Positions 50,983 to 59,724 of a stretch of DNA of 64,000 nt are shown here, in pieces. Within the stretch, counting starts at the first letter, position 1, and every line of letters begins with the position of its first letter. The position numbers and the translations under genes were made by a program. Origin of the DNA: Nostoc sp. NMS8 (GTDB lineage Bacteria > Cyanobacteriota > Cyanobacteriia > Cyanobacteriales > Nostocaceae); the NCBI RefSeq assembly GCF_017115045.1, contig NZ_JABXKK010000104.1:148466-212465 (forward strand), written 5' to 3'. The notes beneath the pieces were generated by a model. It was not told where the DNA came from, did not search any database, and saw nothing but the letters and a program-made list of their open reading frames with translations.

Positions 50983-53574
50983 TCAAAACTCAAAAGAAAT
51001 TGTTCCCTGTACGGTAAATGGTGCTTGGGGGAAGGTGAGGTAGTCGTTTGATTCGTAATATCTGACATTGAAGATGTTCTTAAAGTTGAGCGCAGCCCGC
51101 CAATTATCCCGTTTGTAACCGATTAAGGCTTCGGTTGTGACATAAGATGGTAGAATAAACGGATCATCGATGTTGGCAGTGCGATCGCCTTTAAAAAATA
51201 ACCCCGCACCCAACTGTAATCCTTGCAAGTTACCCTTTTGAAATTCATAAGTTGTCCATAAACTCGCGCCATGATATGGTGCATTTGTCAGATGGCGACC
51301 TTCGGGAAGTCCGGCATAACCTTTGCTAACATAAGCATCATTGAGAAAACCAGAGGCAATCACTTTCCAACCCGGTAAAATTTCCCCGGCTACATCCAGT
51401 TCAATTCCTCGACTTTTCACTTCTCCAATTGCAATTGAGAATTGGTCGTTGTTGGAGTCTGTAGTGGGGACATTTGTTTTAGTAATGTCATAGACTGCGA
51501 GGTTTACTGAAAGTCGCTTGTCTAAAAGTTCAGCTCTGATGCCAGCTTCATACTGTGTACTATAGGAAGGCTCTATTTGAATCCGGCCTGCTTTTAGAGT
51601 CCCTAAGTTGCCTGCAAAAGAGCGATTGTAGCTGGCGTACAGCGAAATCGGTTCGATGGGTTGATAAACGATGCCCACACGCGGTGAAAAGGCTTGAGAG
51701 TTAGCACTAGACTTTTGCGGTTCGTCAGTAATACTGAAATTTTCACTGCTGTTGTCAAAATAGTCATATCTCCCGCCTAGAACCAACTTCAGATTGGGCA
51801 ACAATGTCACCTGGTCTTGCAGATAAATTCCTATGCCGTTATTTGCGCTGTTACCCCTGGTATAAACGCGCTCAGGGAGTAGAACGTCATAGTTTGGCTG
51901 AAAAATATCTATTGAGGGGAAATCAATATAATAGCTGTTGCTGTAATTAGATGTATTCCGTTTCCAGTCCACACCTAACAACAGTTGATGGGCGATCGCA
52001 CCCGTGTTGAATTTACCAATCAAGTTGGTTTGCAGAGCATAACTTTGTGAATAATTCGGACCATCACCAAACTGCTCTCGCGTCAATGTCCGACCATCCT
52101 CTAAAAGATCACCGGTGGTTTGGGTAACTTTTTCACCACCTTCACCAAATTGTGCGGAAAATCTGCTTCTGAGCCGCCAATTTTCACCAAACTGCTGACT
52201 GAGTGTTAGCGCCAGACGATGGCTTTCATTATTTTGAAAATCGTCGGGTTGAGCTAAATTGCGATTTCTGGGCAATGTTAAATAGATTGCTTCTGGTTTA
52301 AAGCCGCGATCGAACCCTTGTTTAGAATCAAGATATTCGTAGGCGAAGTCTAGGGTTGTGGCATCACTAATCTTGTAGCTGATAACTGGAGAGATATATA
52401 ATATATCGTTTTCAATGTAATCCCGATAGCTGCCAGAATTTTCATAGGAAACATTCAAACGATACAATAACCTTTTATCGGTCGTTAGTGGTCCAGACAG
52501 GTCGATTGCAGGATTGTAGTAATCGTAGCTACCAGCCGTGAAACTAGCATAATAATAGGGATTGCTTAAAGGTTTTTTCGTCACATAATTTACCAGACCA
52601 CCCGGATCTCCTTCTCCAAACAGCACTGAAGCTGGACCTTTAAGCACTTCCACCTGTTCAATGTTGGCACCATTGGCAGGAAGTAAACCATTAAACCCAT
52701 CTACTAACTGACCACCACCGAAACCGCGAATCCTGACTTCACCGAAAAGATTGCCATAGCCTCCTCCTATCTGAGTACCAGATACATTGCGAACCGCATC
52801 CACAATCCGCGTGATTCCCTGATCCTTGATTACCTGTTGGGGAATCACCTGAATCGATTGAGGAATATCACGTAAAGGTGTATCAGTTAAAGTTGCAGTT
52901 GATGCTTCTGGCACAGTGTATCCATCTTGTTCACCTGTGACTACAAGTTCAATTGGTTCATCACCCTCTGTTGATGGTTGCTCTGACTGTGTTTGTTGTG
53001 TTTCCCCTCCCCTTGGCAAGTCGGTAGGCGTGGTGGGGTTTTGCGCTGAGGATGCAGCACCACTAGCCACAGAGAAAATTAAACCCTCATCTGGACTATC
53101 AAACAACTCAACAGTTGGTACACCTGTTTCTCCTGTCACACTCACCCGGATAGTCTGAGCATCAAAGTTTGTTACCGTTATCTCAGTAACACCTGCAATT
53201 GGTTTTTCAGAGCGAAATGTAAAAGTGTCACCGTTGGGTAAACGCAGTTGAGCATTGGGAATATCAGTGATAAAGTTATTACCAACAGTGCGATTCACTA
53301 CTTGCAATTGTTGCCCTTTATCACTCTGTAAAATCACCTCCACACCCTTAGCGGTGGGATTTGCCTTCACGGAGGTAACTTGTATAACTTCACCCACCTG
53401 GCTTTTCCCTGGCGGGTTCTGTTGTTCTATCTGAGCTAACCATTCTTTGACTGTTCTTGCGGAACGGTCTAGTTCCTGTACACGGGGAATTTCAGTCTCT
53501 TCTTTTGCCTGTCCAGGTTCCATAACCACAGTAAGAAAAAAACAGGAAATAAACAGCGATCGCCACAGTTTCAT
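50983..53574 (-). CDS. TonB-dependent siderophore receptor with AMIN domain
   Basis: The product is 863 residues from the ATG at 53574, with tggag just upstream; a GTG at 53586 is an alternative. An N-terminal signal peptide (WRSLFISCFFLTVV) is followed by an AMIN domain (about 60-150), which in cyanobacterial receptors may bind peptidoglycan. Then come a linker, a plug (about 225-335, TPLRDIPQSIQVIPQQVI, VRIRGFGGGQL) and a 22-strand-type outer membrane barrel ending in Phe (TISFEF). It imports ferric siderophore with TonB energy. It is followed by the PepSY gene and preceded by the AraC regulator. A Fur/regulator-like sequence lies upstream. Confidence 0.92.
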   Translation of the reverse strand: MKLWRSLFISCFFLTVVMEPGQAKEETEIPRVQELDRSARTVKEWLAQIEQQNPPGKSQVGEVIQVTSVKANPTAKGVEVILQSDKGQQLQVVNRTVGNNFITDIPNAQLRLPNGDTFTFRSEKPIAGVTEITVTNFDAQTIRVSVTGETGVPTVELFDSPDEGLIFSVASGAASSAQNPTTPTDLPRGGETQQTQSEQPSTEGDEPIELVVTGEQDGYTVPEASTATLTDTPLRDIPQSIQVIPQQVIKDQGITRIVDAVRNVSGTQIGGGYGNLFGEVRIRGFGGGQLVDGFNGLLPANGANIEQVEVLKGPASVLFGEGDPGGLVNYVTKKPLSNPYYYASFTAGSYDYYNPAIDLSGPLTTDKRLLYRLNVSYENSGSYRDYIENDILYISPVISYKISDATTLDFAYEYLDSKQGFDRGFKPEAIYLTLPRNRNLAQPDDFQNNESHRLALTLSQQFGENWRLRSRFSAQFGEGGEKVTQTTGDLLEDGRTLTREQFGDGPNYSQSYALQTNLIGKFNTGAIAHQLLLGVDWKRNTSNYSNSYYIDFPSIDIFQPNYDVLLPERVYTRGNSANNGIGIYLQDQVTLLPNLKLVLGGRYDYFDNSSENFSITDEPQKSSANSQAFSPRVGIVYQPIEPISLYASYNRSFAGNLGTLKAGRIQIEPSYSTQYEAGIRAELLDKRLSVNLAVYDITKTNVPTTDSNNDQFSIAIGEVKSRGIELDVAGEILPGWKVIASGFLNDAYVSKGYAGLPEGRHLTNAPYHGASLWTTYEFQKGNLQGLQLGAGLFFKGDRTANIDDPFILPSYVTTEALIGYKRDNWRAALNFKNIFNVRYYESNDYLTFPQAPFTVQGTISFEF

Positions 53575-53612
53575 CACTCCACACACCCAATCGAATTTCT
53601 CAAAATAGAGCT

Positions 53613-53630
53613 ATTACTTGAGAATTATTT
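53613..53630 (-). promoter_or_regulatory. Candidate operator before the siderophore receptor
   Basis: attacttgagaattattt lies about 40 bases before the receptor start. A near copy (attacttgagagtattat, reverse-complemented) is upstream of the AraC regulator at 54722-54741. The AT-rich, partly palindromic shape fits a Fur or PchR-type site, but the binding protein is unknown. Confidence 0.4.
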
Positions 53631-53725
53631 TGATCTAACTCTGTTTATTGAGAATACGGGAAATTGCGCGATCACATATACACCGAAACCGGATTTTTTT
53701 TATCGGAATCGGGATCTAGTTTTTG

Positions 53726-54721
53726 CTACAAGCTTTTTTGCTTACGATACTCTCTAGGAGTGATCCCAAATTGCCGTTTAAACAAATATCCAAAATGACT
53801 TATACTTTCGTACCCTACTTGAGAAGCAATTTCTACAATTGTTGAATTAGTCTCGATGAGTAACTGCTTTGCTTGCTCTAGCCGTAGGGATTGCACATAT
53901 CCCAACACTGTAGTCCCAAACACTTCTCGAAATCCCCGCTTGAGCTTAAAGTCATTGAGTCCAATTTGGCTGGCTAAATCTAGTAGAGAAGGTGGATGAG
54001 GCAGGGTTTGATTTAAAATAGCTTTGGCGTGATGTAAACGTTCAATTTCATCAGCACGGAAAAATTGCGATCGCTGTAATACCTGATTATTTTCCCCCCA
54101 CTGGGCAATCTGAAGTACCAGTAATTCCAACACCTTTGCTTCTAAATACATTTGTCTGAGTGTTTCTCGGTACGGACACTGCAATATTTGTTTTAGTAGC
54201 AGTTGCATTGTCGGTGTGGTAAGTCCTAATGGCTGATGAAACCTCTGTGGAATCGCATTTTCTCTCAACTGCACCAGTAAAACCGGCAATTGCTCAAAGC
54301 TGCTTTGGAAACTAGAAAGTAAATCAGCATTCCAATAAATACTGATTTGTTGAGCGCGTTGGTTCGGGGTATGATGTTCAAACTCCCGAATATCATGCAA
54401 AAAAAATAAGTAGTTGTAACCTGCGACTTCTTCATAATCTTCACTAACTCCTGGCACATTTGGTGTAACAGTTCTTACACCACCAGATAAAAAAAATTTA
54501 GATACAAGAAAAGGTAAATCATGCTGTTGATGTTCAACAATCACTGGTTGAGAGAACTCATTCTCACAGATTACTAGCTCAAGGTTATGGCGAAGAAAAG
54601 TCCAGCGAAAGCTGCTTTGACCAAACCAAGTAGATAATTCGGCTTTTCCCTCATAGTCATTAAACTGCACATCTTTGCAAAATTCTCCAAAGTCTTCTGT
54701 CCCAGTTAGACGAATAGTCAT
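53726..54721 (-). CDS. AraC-family regulator of siderophore uptake (PchR-like)
   Basis: This 331-residue protein has a C-terminal AraC helix-turn-helix pair (SLLDLASQIGLNDFKLKRGFREVFG and VEIASQVGYESISHFGYLFKR). The N-terminal half resembles cyanobacterial PchR-type ligand-binding domains (VIVEHQQHDLPFLVSKFFLSG, AGYNYLFFLHDIREFEHHT). Such regulators activate receptor genes when ferric siderophore is bound. It sits directly upstream of the receptor on the same strand, and a similar motif lies before both genes. Its own start ATG at 54721 overlaps the operator-like sequence, so autoregulation is possible. Confidence 0.85.
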   Translation of the reverse strand: MTIRLTGTEDFGEFCKDVQFNDYEGKAELSTWFGQSSFRWTFLRHNLELVICENEFSQPVIVEHQQHDLPFLVSKFFLSGGVRTVTPNVPGVSEDYEEVAGYNYLFFLHDIREFEHHTPNQRAQQISIYWNADLLSSFQSSFEQLPVLLVQLRENAIPQRFHQPLGLTTPTMQLLLKQILQCPYRETLRQMYLEAKVLELLVLQIAQWGENNQVLQRSQFFRADEIERLHHAKAILNQTLPHPPSLLDLASQIGLNDFKLKRGFREVFGTTVLGYVQSLRLEQAKQLLIETNSTIVEIASQVGYESISHFGYLFKRQFGITPREYRKQKSL

Positions 54722-54748
54722 GATAATACTCTCAAGTAATTATTGAGA
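54722..54748 (-). promoter_or_regulatory. Candidate operator before the AraC regulator
   Basis: gataatactctcaagtaat followed by tattgagaa covers 54722-54748 and abuts the ATG. The inner part matches the receptor-upstream motif at 53613-53630 in the opposite orientation. It is a candidate Fur or PchR site. Confidence 0.4.
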
Positions 54749-54778
54749 AATAGTATCTATTAGGACGGAGAGCGATGT

Positions 54779-55141
54779 CTACGAAAAGCCGCTAAAAGTG
54801 TCTCCGACAGGAGAAGGAGAAGAGACTGCTTTTTCAGTCAGAATACCCAACTGAATTCTGGCTCCCGACTCATGAATTCTGTTCGTATCAGAATAGCGAA
54901 TCCCCTCAGTATCTCCACGAGTCAAGATGATCGAGGAACCTTTTTGACTTAAGAAACTTAGGTTCCGAAGTAAGCGATTCAGTTCGGCTTCGTTAGCTAG
55001 GTTCCAAAATATACCACACACAATCACAAAATATACTCCCGAACAATTTGCACTCACTGCTGCAATGTTGGTCACTATTGTAGAGGTCGTGCCATTCAAA
55101 CCAGTCTTGTGGCATAAGGGGCAATTTCCGTTTGATTTAAA
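54779..55141 (-). pseudogene. Possible remnant of a methyltransferase-like gene
   Basis: A stop-to-stop frame (from after the TAA at 55142-55144 to the stop at 54779) encodes a CPLC motif and then SGVYFVIVCGIFWNLANEAE and LLRNLSFLSQKGSSIILTRG. The pattern resembles the later part of a class I SAM methyltransferase fold. There is no convincing start codon (only a TTG at 55099), so it may be a 5'-truncated gene. It lies between the AraC gene and the isi cluster. Confidence 0.3.
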
Positions 55142-55439
55142 TTATCCTCTTGCAGAGTGCGTTATTCACTCTTAATATAAAAGTACGGTAAATTTATCGA
55201 TTTACCGTATTTTATTGGGCTAATGGAACCTACCATAAAACTCCTTAAAAATCAAGTCTCATATCGCTTTTAGTCTAGCTTTCAGTTTGTTTCCTAAAAT
55301 ACTTTACAAAAGTTGATTTGCATTAATGAAAAGAATTTTCAATAAGTCTGATAGTATATCTTTAGGCTTATTGATATAGATATGCATTAAGGCAGTCATG
55401 TATCTCAGCTATTTGTAAACTTTCTTAGGAGGTAATGCC
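55142..55439. other. Intergenic region upstream of the isi cluster
   Basis: About 300 bases that should hold the promoter of the first CP43'-like gene. It includes a hairpin (55184-55209: tacggtaaat pairing with atttaccgta) with T-rich flanks and an operator-like sequence at 55329-55348. The last 15 bases contain a very strong ribosome site (taggaggtaatgcc). Confidence 0.5.
55329..55348 (+). promoter_or_regulatory. Fur-like candidate site before the first CP43'-like gene
   Basis: The AT-rich stretch around aaaagaattttcaataag shares agaatt and ttcaataa with a site upstream of the isiA gene at 59476-59498. Iron-repressed isi promoters bind Fur in other cyanobacteria. The resemblance here is by eye. 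Confidence 0.35.
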
Positions 55440-56471
55440 ATGACAAGGGTGGCTGTTCAAACACCAGAGTCTATTCCCTGGTGGGCAGGGAATGCCCGGT
55501 TAACCAACCTCTCAGGACGACTTTTGGGCGCTCATGTTGCTCATGCGGGGTTAATTGTTCTCTGGGCTGGTGCAACAACCCTATTTGAACTTGCCCACTT
55601 CAACAGAGTGCAACCAATGTACGAACAGGGGTTGATTCTATTGCCTCATTTAGCAACCCTCGGCTGGGGTGTAGGAAATGGTGGACAAATAGTTGATACC
55701 TATCCCTACTTCGTCGTTGGAGTATTGCACCTAATTAGCTCCGCCTTCTTGGGACTTGGTGGCATCTTTCATGCCCTACGTGGCCCCGCCATCTTAGAAG
55801 AGAGATTTTCTTTCTTTGGCTATCGCTGGGAAGATGCTAATAAAATGACCACGATTCTGGGTATTCACTTAGTATTACTAGGTTTAGGAGCCGGCTTACT
55901 GGTTGCCAAAGCTATGTTCTTTGGCGGCTTGTACGATTCTACGGTGGGTGAGGTGCGCGTAGTTTCTAGCCCCACCTGGAACTCTGCCGTTATTTTTGGT
56001 TACTTATTTGGTGGCGGTGGCAAACACTGGATTGCTGGAGTTAATAACCTAGAAGACTTGGTTGGTGGTCACATTTGGGTAAGCATTCTCTGCATTGCAG
56101 GCGGGATCTGGCACATTACTACTCAACCTTTCGCTTGGGCAAAGCAGCTTTTTATCTGGTCAGGAGAAGCATACCTCTCTTACAGCTTGGGTGCTTTAGC
56201 TCTCATGGGTTTGATTGCTGCCTATTTTGTCTCTGTTAACACCCTAGCTTACCCACCGGAATTTTATGGGCCAGCCCTGAGTATTGGGTTTGACCGCTTT
56301 TCTTACTTCCAGAGTGGAGATTTACTGTCCTCTCGTGTTTGGCTGGCGAATGCTCACTTCTGGCTAGGTTTTTTCTTTCTTCAAGGGCATCTCTGGCACG
56401 CTTTACGCGCTGCTGGATTTGACTTCTCAAAGGGTAGAGTCATCCATTCAACTCGTGGGGAGGCAATCTAA
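55440..56471 (+). CDS. CP43'/IsiA-family chlorophyll antenna protein (paralogue)
   Basis: The 343-residue product is a six-helix PsbC-like chlorophyll protein of the IsiA/Pcb family. It has WWAGNARLTNLSGRLLGAHV, MYEQGLILLPHLATLGWGVG, NNLEDLVGGHIWV and SGEAYLSYSLGALALMG. It lacks the large lumenal loop of CP43, as is normal for the family. IsiA proteins form antenna rings around photosystem I under iron limitation. The gene has a strong ribosome site (taggaggt) and is 2 bases upstream of the PsaL-fusion gene, so the two are co-translated. The true isiA is the gene at 59725; this is a diverged paralogue. Confidence 0.93.
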   Translation: MTRVAVQTPESIPWWAGNARLTNLSGRLLGAHVAHAGLIVLWAGATTLFELAHFNRVQPMYEQGLILLPHLATLGWGVGNGGQIVDTYPYFVVGVLHLISSAFLGLGGIFHALRGPAILEERFSFFGYRWEDANKMTTILGIHLVLLGLGAGLLVAKAMFFGGLYDSTVGEVRVVSSPTWNSAVIFGYLFGGGGKHWIAGVNNLEDLVGGHIWVSILCIAGGIWHITTQPFAWAKQLFIWSGEAYLSYSLGALALMGLIAAYFVSVNTLAYPPEFYGPALSIGFDRFSYFQSGDLLSSRVWLANAHFWLGFFFLQGHLWHALRAAGFDFSKGRVIHSTRGEAI

Positions 56472-56473
56472 CA

Positions 56474-57907
56474 ATGGTAACTGCAACAATAACGACCCAG
56501 AAATCCGGTTGGTGGGCTGGTAATGCCCGATTCATTAACCTATCAGGTCGGCTTTTGGGCGCTCACATTGCTCATGCTGGGTTGATTGTCCTTTGGGCAG
56601 GAGCAATGACTCTGTTTGAAATCACCAAATACAACCCCGGACAACCGATGTATGACCAGGGGTTAATCCTGCTGCCCCATTTGGCAACCTTGGGATTTGG
56701 TGTTGGCGACGACGGTCAAATTATTGATACCTATCCCTATTTTGTCATTGGTGTTTTACATCTGATTAGTTCCGCTGTACTGGGTGCTGGTGGAATTTAC
56801 CACGCCCTTTTAGGCCCAGAAGTCTTAAGTGAAAATCCCTCTTTTCCTGGCTTCTTTGGTTACGACTGGAAAGATGAAGACAAGATGACCACTATCATCG
56901 GCATTCATCTACTATTGTTGGGGTTCGGGGCGTGGTTATTGGTGGCCAAGGCGCTGTTCTGGGGTGGCCTTTACGATCCGGTAGTCGCATTTGTACGAGT
57001 AATTACTGAACCAACTATTAACCCTAGTCGCATCTTTGGCTATCTCTTCGGTGCTTTTGGCGAACAGGGAATGGCAGCAGTTAATAACCTAGAAGATGTC
57101 ATCGGTGGACATATTTGGGTAGGAATACTCTGCATTGCTGGAGGATTTTGGCACATTCTCACTAAGCCTTTTGCTTGGGCAAAAAAGGTACTGTTTTGGT
57201 CTGGTGAGGCTTACCTATCCTATAGCCTGGGCGCTCTGGCTTACATGGGTTTGTTGGCAGCTTATTTTGTCACAGTGAATGATACTGTTTATCCCACAGT
57301 TTTTTATGGCCCGTTGGGGTTGAGTACGACTGCATCGGGAGTAATTACGGTTCGCACTTGGCTAGCAACTAGTCACTTTGCTCTGGCAGTTGTATTTTTA
57401 GCTGGTCACATCTGGCACGCTTTGAGAGTACGTGCGATCGCGGCTGGACTTGATTTTCAGCAGGGAGTTGTCAACGCTGCGGGGATACCGGAAATTGGAA
57501 ATCTCTATACGCCAGTGAATTCTTCGGATATCACGCTAAAGTTATTAAGAAATCTTCCTATTTACCGTCAAGGCTTATCTCCTTTTTCACGAGGTCTGGA
57601 AATTGGCATGGCACATGGCTATTTCTTGATTGGCCCATTTGTCAAGTTAGGCCCGCTAAGGGATACAGAATTTGCAAATCAAGTAGGGCTACTTGCGACA
57701 ATTGCTTTGGTATTGATTTTATCTATTTGCTTGTGGTTGTATGGTAGTGTGTCGTTTCAAAAACGCAAACCTGCTGAAGGGGAACTACCAGAAAATATGA
57801 AAACGGCTAAGTCTTGGAGCGAGTTTAATGCTGGCTGGACAGTGGGTAGCTGCGGAGGAGCTTTGTTTGCCTTCCTGCTGTTAACCAATAGCGGTTTGTT
57901 TTTCTAA
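56474..57907 (+). CDS. IsiA-PsaL fusion antenna protein
   Basis: This 477-residue protein starts with a complete IsiA/CP43'-like unit (residues about 1-335, with LILLPHLATLGFGVG, NNLEDVIGGHIWVG and YLSYSLGALAY). It continues into a PsaL-like domain (about 350-477): NLPIYRQGLSPFSRGLEIGMAH, YFLIGPFVKLGPLRDTEF and SWSEFNAGWTVGSCGGALFAF. PsaL is the photosystem I subunit at the trimer interface. Fusions of this kind are known in Anabaena/Nostoc genomes and could attach the antenna directly to photosystem I. The gap to the upstream gene is 2 bases. No internal stop or frameshift is present. A flavodoxin gene follows. Confidence 0.95.
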   Translation: MVTATITTQKSGWWAGNARFINLSGRLLGAHIAHAGLIVLWAGAMTLFEITKYNPGQPMYDQGLILLPHLATLGFGVGDDGQIIDTYPYFVIGVLHLISSAVLGAGGIYHALLGPEVLSENPSFPGFFGYDWKDEDKMTTIIGIHLLLLGFGAWLLVAKALFWGGLYDPVVAFVRVITEPTINPSRIFGYLFGAFGEQGMAAVNNLEDVIGGHIWVGILCIAGGFWHILTKPFAWAKKVLFWSGEAYLSYSLGALAYMGLLAAYFVTVNDTVYPTVFYGPLGLSTTASGVITVRTWLATSHFALAVVFLAGHIWHALRVRAIAAGLDFQQGVVNAAGIPEIGNLYTPVNSSDITLKLLRNLPIYRQGLSPFSRGLEIGMAHGYFLIGPFVKLGPLRDTEFANQVGLLATIALVLILSICLWLYGSVSFQKRKPAEGELPENMKTAKSWSEFNAGWTVGSCGGALFAFLLLTNSGLFF

Positions 57908-58003
57908 GTCGCATCAACTTATGTCAGGTTTAGGTGTAGGACAAATGGCTATTTTTACATAAGTCCTTTTGAACGCACAACTATTTATTTATCAGGTGAC
58001 AAT

Positions 58004-58516
58004 ATGTCGAAAAAAATTGGTTTGTTTTACGGTACTCAAACTGGTAACACTGAATCTGATGCTGAAAAAATTCGGGATGAGTTTGGTGGTGATGTTGTAA
58101 CATTACATCCCATTTACGAGGCAGATACTACCACTTTTGATGAGTATGACTTGCTGATTATTGGCTCTCCCACTTGGGATATTGGTCAACTTCAAAGCGA
58201 TTGGGAAGGCTTTTTCTCCGATCTGGATGAAATAAATTTTAGTGGTAAGCTGGTTGCCTATTTTGGTGATGGAGACCAATATGGCTATAGTGATAACTTC
58301 CAGGATGCAATTGGAATTCTAGAAGAGAAAATTTCCCAACGAGGCGGTAAAACTGTCGGTTACTGGCCAATTGAGGGATATGACTTTGAGAATTCTAGAG
58401 CTTTGAAAAATGGCAAATTTGTCGGATTGGCACTCGATCAAGGTAGTCAATCTGAGTTAACAGACGAGCGAATTAAAACTTGGGTTGCTCAGTTGAAGAC
58501 AGAATTTAGTTTGTAG
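58004..58516 (+). CDS. isiB: Flavodoxin (IsiB)
   Basis: This 170-residue long-chain flavodoxin has the FMN phosphate loop (TQTGNTES, residues 11-18) and the aromatic FMN-binding regions SPTWDIGQLQSDW and GDGDQYGYSDNFQDA. Flavodoxin replaces ferredoxin as the electron carrier from photosystem I when iron is scarce. Its place directly after the antenna genes and before isiC matches the usual isiAB grouping. An aggtga ribosome site is present before the ATG. A terminator-like hairpin follows at 58525-58548. Confidence 0.97.
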   Translation: MSKKIGLFYGTQTGNTESDAEKIRDEFGGDVVTLHPIYEADTTTFDEYDLLIIGSPTWDIGQLQSDWEGFFSDLDEINFSGKLVAYFGDGDQYGYSDNFQDAIGILEEKISQRGGKTVGYWPIEGYDFENSRALKNGKFVGLALDQGSQSELTDERIKTWVAQLKTEFSL

Positions 58517-58524
58517 CCTAATAG

Positions 58525-58548
58525 AGGCGTACAGCTAGCTGTGCGCCT
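58525..58548 (+). terminator. Terminator-like hairpin after isiB
   Basis: aggcgtacagc (58525-58535) pairs with gctgtgcgcct (58538-58548) over 11 positions with one G-U, around a 2-base loop. A ttcttg tail follows. It lies 9 bases after the isiB stop and may lower read-through into isiC. Confidence 0.6.
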
Positions 58549-58585
58549 TTCTTGAAATCGATAATTTAGAATTTCTAGGTATTAT

Positions 58586-59344
58586 ATGTCCGATCCATTT
58601 GATGTTTTATGGTTAAGTGCTAGTCCTGCTTTGCAACGTTTTGATAAACCATTACTTGAATATTTATCTGGGTATACGAGTGTCGCTCAGTGGGAATACC
58701 AGCAAACTAAAGATGAAGCTAGTTCCATAGATCAAGCTGTGGAGTTGCTATATGACTTTTTAGAATGGCGCGATCGCCCCGTTCATTTAGTCGGTCATGC
58801 TATGGGTGGTGCGATCGCCTTAACCTTTGCGCGTCGATTTCCCCAAAGAGTGCGATCGCTAACTCTGCTGGCTGTAGCGGCTCAACCTGCAAACAATTGG
58901 CAAGCTCACTATTACTTTCAACGACAACTTTTTAGCATCAGCCGTGAGTTAGTTTTGGCAAGCAGTGTTCGTAGTCTTTTTGGAAATCAACCACCTCATA
59001 CTACTAAGAAGTTAGTCGCCGCCTTAGATAAAGATTTAGAACAATCTCCATCATCACACTCTTTATTTAAGTTGGTTTATTTAGCCAAGGGTGGAGTTTC
59101 TATGCCAATGATGGTATGTGGTAGCAAGAGCGATCCGGTAGTCAACCTACCTGCATTACATGACTGGTTTAATTGGTTAAAACCAGAAGATAAACTATGG
59201 GAATGCTCACAAGGATATCATTTTTTTCACTACTTTTATCCTCAACAGGTTGGCGAAGAGATTTTGAGTTTTTGGCAACATCACCATCCACATTTACTGG
59301 TCGCATCTCCACTATCTTTTAGCACTTCTACAAGTTATTCATAA
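58586..59344 (+). CDS. isiC: IsiC, alpha/beta-hydrolase-fold protein with an altered nucleophile
   Basis: The 252-residue product has the alpha/beta-hydrolase order of strands and helices. The oxyanion/elbow region reads LVGHAMGGAIALTFARRFP. The expected GxSxG nucleophile motif is GHAMG (residues 70-74), with Ala72 where a serine is normal. A likely acid lies in GSKSDPVV and a possible catalytic His in GYHFFHYF. It is the usual third gene of isiABC clusters. Lacking the nucleophile, it may have lost hydrolase chemistry and kept a binding or structural role. That is inference. It is between isiB and isiA. Confidence 0.9.
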   Translation: MSDPFDVLWLSASPALQRFDKPLLEYLSGYTSVAQWEYQQTKDEASSIDQAVELLYDFLEWRDRPVHLVGHAMGGAIALTFARRFPQRVRSLTLLAVAAQPANNWQAHYYFQRQLFSISRELVLASSVRSLFGNQPPHTTKKLVAALDKDLEQSPSSHSLFKLVYLAKGGVSMPMMVCGSKSDPVVNLPALHDWFNWLKPEDKLWECSQGYHFFHYFYPQQVGEEILSFWQHHHPHLLVASPLSFSTSTSYS

Positions 59345-59724
59345 AGGCAGAATAACCAACACTTAAAAACTAATATTTTCTTGCGTTCGAGCGGTGATAG
59401 TTACTATTGTCGCTCCATTTGTGTTGCCTATTTTTCCTCCAGTCTTGATAATTACATTTTGTAAAGATTCAATCTAAATAAGAATTATTTTCAATAAACT
59501 AATTTTGTAATCTCAATAATTGGTAATTAGCTGTCAATAAGCAGAGTATGTGGCAAGAAGTCATGTCTGACGACAATCGGTAGCCTGCGCTGAATTGGAA
59601 GAGTCTCTCCTCCCTCAAGTAAAAGCTCTGCGTCTACTGTGTTAGCACTCATACGACATTCAACTGCTGAAATAAGAACCAACCAATTGAGTATTACTGA
59701 CAACAATTACTAATTGTCTTAACA
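59345..59724. other. Promoter region of isiA
   Basis: About 380 AT-rich bases with no gene. The stretch near 59476-59498 resembles the site before the first antenna gene. No clear ribosome site precedes the isiA ATG; it has cttaaca at that place. Confidence 0.45.
59476..59498 (+). promoter_or_regulatory. Fur-like candidate site before isiA
   Basis: taaataagaattattttca followed by ataa is AT-rich and partly palindromic. It shares agaatt and ttcaataa with the site at 55329-55348. It lies about 230 bases before the isiA start, so the transcription start would need to be far upstream of the ATG. Confidence 0.35.
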
